DNA of 53,834 bases from Ruminococcus sp. UBA4275 (GTDB taxonomy: Bacteria > Bacillota > Clostridia > Oscillospirales > Ruminococcaceae), in the NCBI GenBank assembly GCA_002395085.1, contig DGVV01000110.1, positions 196 through 54,029 on the forward strand, given 5' to 3'. Shown here piece by piece: positions 32,833-40,274 of the stretch. Made by a program: the position numbers and the translations under genes. Under the pieces are notes generated by a model that ran no database searches, was not told the DNA's origin, and saw only the letters and a list, made by a program, of their open reading frames with translations. Within the stretch, counting starts at the first letter, position 1; every line of letters starts with the position of its first letter.

Positions 32833-35019
32833 ATGATCCTGAAAAATCTGCTCTTTAAGGGCGAACTGACTGACATCACCATTGAAGACGGCAAGATTGC
32901 TGCAATCGCGCCGGCTTCTGCTGGCACCGAGGGCAAAGACTGCTCCGGTCTGAGTGTTATCCCCGGTCTGGTCGATATGCACACACACGGATGCGTCGGC
33001 TACGACACAATGGATGCGCATTTCGAGGAGATGAGTGCATTTCTCGCGCAGAACGGTACGACCTCCTGGCTGCCCACCACCATGACGATGGACTATGACT
33101 CCATCCGCCGTGTCACCGAAGCAAGCCGCGATGTCTCCGGCGCACAGATCCTCGGCTTTCACATGGAAGGCCCGTACATCAATGCCACCCGCAAGGGCGC
33201 GCAGAACGGCAAGTTCATCAAGAACCCCGATCTGGAGGAATTCAAAACCCTCGACGGAATGCGCGTTGTGACCATCGCACCGGAACTGGAAGGCGGCATG
33301 GACTTCATCCGCGGCACGGATGCACTCGTCTGCATCGGCCATACCGATGCGGATTATGAGACCTGCATCGAGGCGATTGAGGCGGGCGCAAACTGCCTCA
33401 CCCATACCTTCAATGCAATGCCCGGCATCCACCACCGCAGCCCCGGCCCGATCGGTGCAGCAGTCGAGAAGAACATCTACGCGCAGGCGATCACCGACGG
33501 TCTGCATCTGCATCCGGCAGTCGTGCTGATGCTGTATAAGCTGTTCGGCACGGAGCGCATGGTCATCATCTCCGATGCAATGCGCGCAACCGGTCTCGGT
33601 GACGGCACTTATGAGTTCGGCGGTCAGGACATCATCGTCAAGGACGGCGTGGCACGCACCCTCGACGGCGCAATTGCCGGTTCGACTTCGACCCTCTGGC
33701 GCTGCGTTAAACAGGCAGCCAGCTTCGGCATTCCCTTCGAGGATGCCGTCACAATGGCAACCCGCACCCCTGCCGATATGATCGGCGCGACCAGCAAGGG
33801 CCGCATCGAAGTCGGTGCAGATGCTGACCTCATTCTCCTTGACAAGAATCTGGAAATTGAGCGCGTGATGATCGCCGGCAAATTCATTGAGGAGCGCGAT
33901 GAACAGCACCGCCGCTACCTTGAGGAGAAGGAAATCGTGCGCAGCATCACCGCACGCTTCCATACCACCGGTACGTTTGTGGCACATGAGGTCATCAATC
34001 AGGGCAACATCAACACAACCTACCGCGTCGATTTCCGTCAGGACAACGGCTCGATCAAGTCCTACATCCTGCAAAAGGTCAATACCTATGTCTTCCGCAA
34101 CCCGAAGGAGATCATGGAGAACATCCGCAAGGTTACGGAGCATCTGCGCGGCAAGGTTCGCCGCATGAATAAGCCGGCGCTGCATTTCTACGCAACCGAC
34201 ACCGGCGAAAACTATTATATTGAGAATGACAGCACATTCTGGCGTCTCGAAAACTGCATCGACGGCATCGGCTACGACACCTGCGATTCGCTGGAGATCC
34301 TCCGCAATGCGGGCGCTGCATTCGGTGAATTTCAGAATCAGCTCTCTGATTTTGACGCATCTACGCTCTTTACAACAATCCCCGATTTCCATAATACGGT
34401 CAAGCGCCTCGATGCACTCTTTGCTGCCGTGGAAGCGGATTCCTGCGGACGTGCGGCATCGGTGCAGGCGGAGATTGACTTCATCCGCGCAAACCGTGAA
34501 CTCGCTTCGCAGCTCACAATCATGCAGGAGAACGGCGAAGTGCCGCTCCGTGTTACCCATAACGACACCAAAATCAACAACGTGCTTTTCAGCCGTGATA
34601 CCGGCGTGCCGCTGACCGTCATCGACCTCGACACCGTTATGCCGGGTCTTGCGATGCACGATTTCGGTGATGCTGTGCGATTTGCTGCAAGTACTGCGCG
34701 CGAGGATGAACCGAATCTCGAAAAGGTCGCCTTCGACCTCGAAAAGTACCGCGCATTCGCAGAGGGCTTCATCGGCAAAACCGCAGATGCCCTCACAGAG
34801 AAGGAAATCCGCACGATGGCACTCGGCGCAATCACCATTACGATTGAACTCGCTGCGCGCTTCCTCGCAGATTACCTCACCGGCGACCAGTACTTCAAGA
34901 TCAGCTATCCGGAGCATAATCTGGTGCGCACGCGCTGCCAGCTTGCCCTTGCAAAAGATATGCTGAACAAGCGTGACCGCATGGAAGGCATCGTCCGCGA
35001 GATTGTCGCGAGCGTCTGA
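32833..35019 (+). CDS. Fused N-acetylglucosamine-6-phosphate deacetylase and APH-type sugar kinase (NahK-like)
   Basis: A 728-residue bifunctional protein. Residues 1-355 are a full NagA amidohydrolase: Zn His pair H50-T-H52, HMEGP (E112), H170, H191 in THTFNAM, catalytic D248 in ISDAM, and a closing GADADLILLD. Residues about 370-728 are an aminoglycoside-phosphotransferase-like kinase of the N-acetylhexosamine kinase (NahK) type: nucleotide loop INQGNINTTYRV, K415, catalytic THNDTKINNVLF (D578) and metal-binding VIDLDTVMPG. NagA deacetylates GlcNAc-6-P; NahK phosphorylates GlcNAc/GalNAc at C1. The two feed different branches of the same sugar pool. There is no frameshift or stop between them. 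Confidence 0.9.
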   Translation: MILKNLLFKGELTDITIEDGKIAAIAPASAGTEGKDCSGLSVIPGLVDMHTHGCVGYDTMDAHFEEMSAFLAQNGTTSWLPTTMTMDYDSIRRVTEASRDVSGAQILGFHMEGPYINATRKGAQNGKFIKNPDLEEFKTLDGMRVVTIAPELEGGMDFIRGTDALVCIGHTDADYETCIEAIEAGANCLTHTFNAMPGIHHRSPGPIGAAVEKNIYAQAITDGLHLHPAVVLMLYKLFGTERMVIISDAMRATGLGDGTYEFGGQDIIVKDGVARTLDGAIAGSTSTLWRCVKQAASFGIPFEDAVTMATRTPADMIGATSKGRIEVGADADLILLDKNLEIERVMIAGKFIEERDEQHRRYLEEKEIVRSITARFHTTGTFVAHEVINQGNINTTYRVDFRQDNGSIKSYILQKVNTYVFRNPKEIMENIRKVTEHLRGKVRRMNKPALHFYATDTGENYYIENDSTFWRLENCIDGIGYDTCDSLEILRNAGAAFGEFQNQLSDFDASTLFTTIPDFHNTVKRLDALFAAVEADSCGRAASVQAEIDFIRANRELASQLTIMQENGEVPLRVTHNDTKINNVLFSRDTGVPLTVIDLDTVMPGLAMHDFGDAVRFAASTAREDEPNLEKVAFDLEKYRAFAEGFIGKTADALTEKEIRTMALGAITITIELAARFLADYLTGDQYFKISYPEHNLVRTRCQLALAKDMLNKRDRMEGIVREIVASV

Positions 35020-35036
35020 TCCACATACAAAATGCA

Positions 35037-35069
35037 GGGATTCTTGGAGCATCTTGCTCTGAGAATCCC
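35037..35069 (+). terminator. Hairpin between the NagA-kinase fusion and ddl
   Basis: GGGATTCT and AGAATCCC pair, with an inner AGCA/TGCT pairing; only a weak T-run (CCTTTG) follows, so it may be an attenuator or mRNA stabiliser. Confidence 0.5.
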
Positions 35070-35096
35070 GCCTTTGCGAATATAGGAGGAAGATTT

Positions 35097-36155
35097 ATGC
35101 AAACTGTATTGGTTCTGTTCGGCGGAATGTCTCCGGAACACGATGTTTCATGTGTTTCCGTGACGGCTGTGCTGAAGAATATGCAGAAGGAAAACCGCCG
35201 CATTCTGCCGGTCGGCATCACGAAAGACGGCAAATGGCTGCTGTTCGGCGGCGATAATTATGACGATATTGCAGGCGGAAACTGGGAGCAGAATCCCGAC
35301 AACCGCACCGCATTTCTCTCGCCGGAACGCGGCGCGGGACTCTGCATCCTCAGCGGTGAAACGGTCGAAACCGTTCCCGTGGATGTGATCTTCCCGGTGC
35401 TGCACGGCGAAAACGGCGAAGACGGCACAGTGCAGGGCCTCTTTGAACTCTCCGGCATCCCGTATGTCGGCTGCGGTGTCTGCGCCTCTGCGGCGTCGAT
35501 GGATAAATCCGTCACCAAGCTGATTGCCGCGACAACCGGCGTGCGGCAGGCAAACTGGCTGACGCTGCATCGCCGCGATTTTGAGGCTGACCCTGCTGCA
35601 ATGTGCGGGCAGATTGCCGGCGCACTCGATTACCCGATTTTCATTAAGCCCTGCTGCACCGGTTCGTCAGTCGGCGTCTCGAAGGTCAAGACCGCGGAAG
35701 ATCTGCTGCCGGCACTCGCAGAGGCGTTCAAATTCGACAAAAAGATCCTCGCAGAGGAGTTCATCAACGGCATTGAGGTCGAGGTTGCTGTGCTGGGCAA
35801 TGACGATCCGAAGGCTGCTACTGCCGGCGAAATCGACGCAGGTGCGGAGTTTTACGACTATGAAACCAAGTACGTGACATCCACCTCCAAGCCCTACATT
35901 CCGGCGCGCATCGACGACAAAACAATGGCAGATGTCCGCGCATGGGCGGTCAAAATCTTCACGGCACTGGGCTGCAAGGGTCTCTCGCGCGTCGATTTCT
36001 TCGTTACGCGCGACACAAACGAGATCGTGTTCAACGAGATCAACACGCTGCCGGGCTTCACGTCGATTTCGATGTACCCGAAAATGTGGGCGGCTGACGG
36101 TCTCCCGTTCGGGGAACTGCTGGATCGCGTGATCGAACTGGCACTGGAGGGCTGA
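35097..36155 (+). CDS. ddl: D-alanine--D-alanine ligase
   Basis: Makes the D-Ala-D-Ala dipeptide for peptidoglycan. The 352-residue ATP-grasp protein has FGGMSPEHDVSCVSV (substrate/ATP start), LHGENGEDGTVQGLFEL, MDKSVTK, FIKPCCTGSSVGVSKV, and the metal-binding NEINTLPGFTSISMYPKMW. TTTG-like loops are as in ordinary Ddl, with nothing pointing to a D-lactate ligase. GGAGGA precedes ATG 35097. It is followed 3 nt later by murF, which uses the product. Confidence 0.95.
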   Translation: MQTVLVLFGGMSPEHDVSCVSVTAVLKNMQKENRRILPVGITKDGKWLLFGGDNYDDIAGGNWEQNPDNRTAFLSPERGAGLCILSGETVETVPVDVIFPVLHGENGEDGTVQGLFELSGIPYVGCGVCASAASMDKSVTKLIAATTGVRQANWLTLHRRDFEADPAAMCGQIAGALDYPIFIKPCCTGSSVGVSKVKTAEDLLPALAEAFKFDKKILAEEFINGIEVEVAVLGNDDPKAATAGEIDAGAEFYDYETKYVTSTSKPYIPARIDDKTMADVRAWAVKIFTALGCKGLSRVDFFVTRDTNEIVFNEINTLPGFTSISMYPKMWAADGLPFGELLDRVIELALEG

Positions 36156-36158
36156 GCA

Positions 36159-37604
36159 ATGATGCTTGCAGAAACCGGCGCTGTTATGAGCTTTTCGCGA
36201 ATCATCGAAGCGCTGCGCCCGCTGATTGAAGCACACGGCGGCCTGATCCGCATTCCGAATACGATGCGTGACCGGCTGGTCTCCGGCTTCAGCACCGATA
36301 CCCGCACAATCCGGCACGGCGATTGCTTCATTGCGCTGAAGGGCGAAAATTTCGACGGCAATCTCTATGCGAAGCAGGCGATGGAAAAAGGCGCGCTGCT
36401 GTGCATCGTTTCCGAACCGGGCGTGCTGACCGAAGCACCGTTCGTCTGTGTGCAGGATACCCTCGCCGCATATGCCGCAATCGCAAGATATTACCATTCA
36501 CTCTGCCGTACAAACGGTCTGCGCAAAACCATCGCGGTGACCGGCAGCAGCGGCAAAACGACCGTCAAGGATATGACGGCACACGTTCTCTCGAAAAAAT
36601 TCCGCACCTACGCAACTTCCGGCAATCACAACAACCACATCGGCGTGCCGTATACGCTGCTGCATATGCCGCTCGATACCGAATGTGCGGTGATTGAGAT
36701 GGGTATGAACCATGCACGGGAGATCGCCAATTTGTCTGATATTGCCATTCCGGACTGGGCAATCGTGACCAACATCGGCACGGCACACATCGGCAATCTC
36801 GGCTCGCAGGACAACATTTTCGCGGCGAAAATGGAGGTCACGGAACACATGGATCTGCGTGCGGGCAGACTGATTCTCCCCGCTGACGACCCGTATCTCG
36901 GAGACTTCCGCCGCCTGCCGTTCATTCCGCAGAATGTCCGCTACAGTTCGCGCTGCGGGCATCCGGATGCAGAACTGCAAGCATCCGACATCGCGGAAAG
37001 TGCTGAAAATACGTGCTTTACTGCACACTATCAGGGAGAGGCGGCGCAAGTCAGTCTCCCGATGACCGGTCTGCACAATGTCTCCGATGCGCTCCTCGCG
37101 ATGCACGCTGGTCTGCTGATGGGAATGCCGCTTGCTGACTGCGCGGCTGCCCTTGCAGATTTTGTTCCGGGCGCGATGCGCTCTGAGCGCGTGAAAATCG
37201 GCAATCTGACCATCATCCGCGACTACTATAACGCGAATCCGGAGGCGATGTCTGCGGCACTCGCGGCAATGTCTACAATTGCAGACGGTGCGAAGAAAAT
37301 CGCGGTGCTTGGCAATATGAATGAGCTGGGTGATTTCGCATCTGCACGCCACAAGGAACTCGGTGAACGCTGCAAAATGTATGCAGATACGGCATTTTTC
37401 TGCGGAACAAATCATGCGGATTTTGCGGCGGGATACGGCAGCAGCGAGACCGCTTTTGCTGAACAGTCTGCACTGACGGATGCCCTGCTTGCGGCACTCC
37501 CTGACCTGACCGCGCAGCCGGCGTGTATGCTCATCAAGGCATCGCGCGGGATGCACATGGAACGGGTCTACGATGCTGTTGCAGAAGCAATGAAGCACAG
37601 TTGA
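36159..37604 (+). CDS. murF: UDP-N-acetylmuramoyl-tripeptide--D-alanyl-D-alanine ligase
   Basis: Adds D-Ala-D-Ala to UDP-MurNAc-tripeptide. The 481-residue Mur ligase has the P-loop TGSSGKTT (128-135), GNHNNHIGVP, EMGMNHAREI, TNIGTAHIGNLG and the C-terminal domain motif DYYNANPEAM. GGAGGG precedes ATG 36159 and the gap to ddl is 3 nt, so both steps are co-expressed. The hexosamine operon upstream supplies the GlcNAc side of the same pathway. Confidence 0.95.
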   Translation: MMLAETGAVMSFSRIIEALRPLIEAHGGLIRIPNTMRDRLVSGFSTDTRTIRHGDCFIALKGENFDGNLYAKQAMEKGALLCIVSEPGVLTEAPFVCVQDTLAAYAAIARYYHSLCRTNGLRKTIAVTGSSGKTTVKDMTAHVLSKKFRTYATSGNHNNHIGVPYTLLHMPLDTECAVIEMGMNHAREIANLSDIAIPDWAIVTNIGTAHIGNLGSQDNIFAAKMEVTEHMDLRAGRLILPADDPYLGDFRRLPFIPQNVRYSSRCGHPDAELQASDIAESAENTCFTAHYQGEAAQVSLPMTGLHNVSDALLAMHAGLLMGMPLADCAAALADFVPGAMRSERVKIGNLTIIRDYYNANPEAMSAALAAMSTIADGAKKIAVLGNMNELGDFASARHKELGERCKMYADTAFFCGTNHADFAAGYGSSETAFAEQSALTDALLAALPDLTAQPACMLIKASRGMHMERVYDAVAEAMKHS

Positions 37605-37631
37605 AATTCCCATATCTGCTGACTTTTTTCC

Positions 37632-37664
37632 AAACGCGCTCCTGCTGTCCGCCGGGGCGCGTTT
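37632..37664 (+). terminator. Terminator-like hairpin after murF
   Basis: AAACGCGC and GCGCGTTT form the stem, followed by GCTTTGC (weak T-run). Confidence 0.6.
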
Positions 37665-37706
37665 GCTTTGCATGAACGTCTTCATCAAAATAAAAGATTT
37701 TCCCCA

Positions 37707-37735
37707 TTGCTTTTTCAGATGATATATGATATAAT
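37707..37735 (+). promoter_or_regulatory. Sigma-A promoter of the 37768 gene
   Basis: TTGCTT (37707-37712), a 17-nt spacer and TATAAT (37730-37735). Confidence 0.8.
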
Positions 37736-37767
37736 ATATCAAACGTAAAACAGAAAGGAGCCTGAAA

Positions 37768-38322
37768 ATGAGAGTTCATTATTATGGCATTGCAAACTGT
37801 TTTCTGGAACAATACGGCACATCCCCCGTGCTGATCGCGCCGGAGAATTATTCTGTGCAGATGATGCAGCAGTATGGCTTTGTTCAGCTTTCAGACGGCA
37901 GATGGGCGCATTATCTCACAGAGGCGGAGTTCCGCTATATTCAGACCACGCCGATTGGCAGCGATGCCGTATTCTCATACGGCCCGCAGGCTGGCAGCGT
38001 TCAGGGGGAACCGCAGCTCGATCCGGAATCGAAATCGAAGGCGGATAAGCTCACATGGGGTTCCATCGCATCCTGGGTCATTGCCATTATATTAGCGCAA
38101 ATCGAAGATTTGCAGGTCATCGTTCCGGTGTTCTCGGTCATCAGCCTTGTGCTGATTATCATTGCGCGCGTGAAATATAAGCAGCACCGGTTCAGCAAGG
38201 TGATGATGACGGTCTACCTTGTGCTGCTGGCGGTGGGAATTGCAATGGCAGTGATCGCCGGTCTGGTGCTTGTAGCCATGTGCAATTCCTGTGTGAGCAG
38301 CTGCGACGGTCACGGAATGTGA
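37768..38322 (+). CDS. Membrane protein of unknown function
   Basis: A 184-residue protein with a soluble N-terminal part (MRVHYYGIANCFLEQYG, GFVQLSDGRWAHYLTEAEF) of about 90 residues, then three membrane segments (TWGSIASWVIAIILAQ, VPVFSVISLVLIIIARV, TVYLVLLAVGIAMAVIAGLVLVA) and a Cys-rich end (CNSCVSSCDGHGM). The membrane part resembles DUF4190-like proteins common in clostridia. Its stop overlaps the next gene's likely GTG start, so they are coupled. Confidence 0.75.
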   Translation: MRVHYYGIANCFLEQYGTSPVLIAPENYSVQMMQQYGFVQLSDGRWAHYLTEAEFRYIQTTPIGSDAVFSYGPQAGSVQGEPQLDPESKSKADKLTWGSIASWVIAIILAQIEDLQVIVPVFSVISLVLIIIARVKYKQHRFSKVMMTVYLVLLAVGIAMAVIAGLVLVAMCNSCVSSCDGHGM

Positions 38323-39047
38323 GCGCGCTGCAAATCCGCACCGATTTTGAATACGCCGCGCCCTATGCCGTCATGATCGCGCTGTCGTTTCTGATTGGCA
38401 CAGGCGGACTGTATCTGCTGAGCGTGCGCCGCGGAATCCGGAAGGAGACTGCTCGGTATCTGCTGCTGCTTTGCCCGATTCTGAGTGCGGCGGGCGGTGC
38501 GCTGCACGGCTATCTGGCATCGGGATGCACCGCATGGGGGCTCTCCTCAATCGGCGGGCTGGTCGGGCTGTATGCTGCCGTGCTGATTCTGGGACAAATC
38601 ACCCAGAAAGGCTACCGGCAGATCATGGTGCAGAATGCGACGCTGATGCTTCCGCTGATGTATGCAATCGGAAAGGTCGGCTGTCTGCTGGGCGGCTGCT
38701 GCCACGGCATCGCGTACAACGGACCATTCTGCATACAATATACCGGTATGCGGCTCTCAACCGAATGTGTCTTTCCGGTGCAGCTTGCAGAGAGCATCAC
38801 ATTTCTTGCGATTTTCCTGGTGGGACTGTACAGTTTCCGGCGGCATCGCACAAACACCTTCCCGCTGATTTTTCTGGCATCTGCGGGCGCAAAGTTCCTG
38901 CTGGATTTCCTGCGCGAGGCGCATCAGGGCTGTGTGCTGACGTCGAATCAGATTCTCTGCATTCTCCTGTTTGCGGCGGGGCTTTTCTGTCTGATGCTTT
39001 CACACCGGATGGAGCGTCAGACAGCGAATCATTCCTTCCGCCAATAA
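38319..39047 (+). CDS. Prolipoprotein diacylglyceryl transferase-like membrane protein
   Basis: A 242-residue polytopic protein resembling Lgt, which adds diacylglycerol to lipoprotein Cys residues. Lgt-type features are GLSSIGGLVGLYAAVLILG and GKVGCLLGGCCHG. The classical catalytic His-Gly/Arg pattern of Lgt is not clearly complete, so a related role is possible. The start is taken as GTG 38319 (SALQIRTDF), overlapping the previous stop; GTG 38280 would add 13 residues. The ribosome site is weak, implying translational coupling. It is the last gene before a 180-nt gap. Confidence 0.7.
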   Translation: MSALQIRTDFEYAAPYAVMIALSFLIGTGGLYLLSVRRGIRKETARYLLLLCPILSAAGGALHGYLASGCTAWGLSSIGGLVGLYAAVLILGQITQKGYRQIMVQNATLMLPLMYAIGKVGCLLGGCCHGIAYNGPFCIQYTGMRLSTECVFPVQLAESITFLAIFLVGLYSFRRHRTNTFPLIFLASAGAKFLLDFLREAHQGCVLTSNQILCILLFAAGLFCLMLSHRMERQTANHSFRQ

Positions 39048-39070
39048 AATACACAGCGATTTCGTCGCCT

Positions 39071-39092
39071 GCAAGCCTTTGAAAAGGCTTGC
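39071..39092. repeat. Palindromic repeat between gene units
   Basis: GCAAGCCTTT-GA-AAAGGCTTGC, a nearly loopless 10-bp inverted repeat followed by GCGAAACTTTT. It has the look of a dispersed intergenic palindrome. The rest of 39048-39189 shows no gene. Confidence 0.55.
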
Positions 39093-39189
39093 GCGAAACT
39101 TTTGATATGGGTTCAGTACAGGTTGTCTGATTTCACTGCAATTCATCAACCGCCTAAAGTCAGATACCCTTTTCTATTACAAGCATAAT

Positions 39190-39228
39190 AAACCCGCGCA
39201 TCTGTTTTGCATCAGATACGCGGGTTTT
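39190..39228. terminator. Strong bidirectional terminator ending the SEDS/GTPase operon
   Basis: AAACCCGCG and CGCGGGTTT with an inner ATCTG/CAGAT pairing; A-run and T-run on either side. It ends 1 nt before the stop codon of the 39230 gene. Confidence 0.9.
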
Positions 39229-39229
39229 G

Positions 39230-40243
39230 TTATGCAGTTGGTTCTGTGCCGGCTGCCTCCCGTTCCTCCCAGATGAACCAGTCCATCATCCGGACAGCAA
39301 GCAGACGCGCATCATCGCGCTGTTCACCGGCGTAATAATACTGCCGTTCCGTCTCGTGACGGCACTGCTGCACCATCACGGCAAGCGGCACAATGCTGCC
39401 GTCTCTGCGGGCAAGTGTCGCCTCGCCGCCGAGATCGGTTTGTTTTGCACCGACCATTGCAAGTGCCATTTCCCGCAGGGCGCGGAAGGGCGGAAGCTGT
39501 GCCGGATCACCGTCCAGCTTCAGCGGAACAAAATCTCCGCCGGTGGCAAGGGTCAGCTCATAGGCATCGTAGATCAGGCTGTCAAATCCGACTGCTTCCA
39601 GCCGGTTATCCTTCCCGAACCGGAAGTACACCGACATCACACAAATCGGATCGCAGGCATCGAAAATATAGGCGTAATACAAATCCTCATTCTCCGAATA
39701 ACCGATCTGAAAAGACATATCACGGTAATACTTCCGCAGGCATTCCGTAATGAACCGTGCCGGAGAGAGGTAATCGCCTTCGGGATTTGCCGCACGCGGG
39801 AGTTTTTCCTCGCTGCGGAGTGTCTCCCCTTCCGTAACTTTCGTCTCGCCCAGCCCCGCAATGACCTGCCGCATCACCAGAACCGGATTGCGGTTGACAG
39901 CAGGTGCTTCACTGTTCATCAGCACAGCGGCAGTCGGGCAGAACCGGCTGACCGGCAGCACGGGGTCTTCCGGCATCAGATTCAGCGGTTCTGTGAGATC
40001 AGCCATCAGCGCGGAACGGAATTGCTCCTGCCGCACAGCCAGCATATTGTCATAGCTGGTGCTGAGCCGGTCAAGCAGCATCGGGTCAGAAGGCTCTGCA
40101 CCGAGACGGTCTGTCACGGGATAAAAGCGGTACTCCAATGCAGCGGTCTGCTGCACCGTGCGGCGGGTCATCTCGCTGCATCCGGTGCTGAACAGGCAAA
40201 GTGCCGCAGCAGCCAGCGCAGCCAATCGCAGATGTCGTTTCAC
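39230..40243 (-). CDS. Lipoprotein of unknown function, last gene of the SEDS/GTPase operon
   Basis: A 337-residue lipoprotein: signal peptide LAALAAAALCLFSTGCSE with a clear lipobox (Cys 22). The mature part is soluble, with many acidic residues and an aromatic-rich centre (YRDMSFQIGYSENEDLYYAYIF). I recognise no domain. It follows the 699-residue bitopic protein by 31 nt and ends just before the operon terminator, so it should be made with the other envelope proteins. It probably sits on the outer face of the membrane. Confidence 0.75.
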   Translation of the reverse strand: MKRHLRLAALAAAALCLFSTGCSEMTRRTVQQTAALEYRFYPVTDRLGAEPSDPMLLDRLSTSYDNMLAVRQEQFRSALMADLTEPLNLMPEDPVLPVSRFCPTAAVLMNSEAPAVNRNPVLVMRQVIAGLGETKVTEGETLRSEEKLPRAANPEGDYLSPARFITECLRKYYRDMSFQIGYSENEDLYYAYIFDACDPICVMSVYFRFGKDNRLEAVGFDSLIYDAYELTLATGGDFVPLKLDGDPAQLPPFRALREMALAMVGAKQTDLGGEATLARRDGSIVPLAVMVQQCRHETERQYYYAGEQRDDARLLAVRMMDWFIWEEREAAGTEPTA

Positions 40244-40274
40244 AGATGCTCTCCTCCTTTCGGATCACGGGGAA

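Noticed and set aside
32785..35052. 755-codon minus-strand frame opposite the NagA-kinase fusion
   Set aside because: Its protein is low-complexity His/Cys/Arg-rich with no domain, while the opposite strand has every expected catalytic residue.
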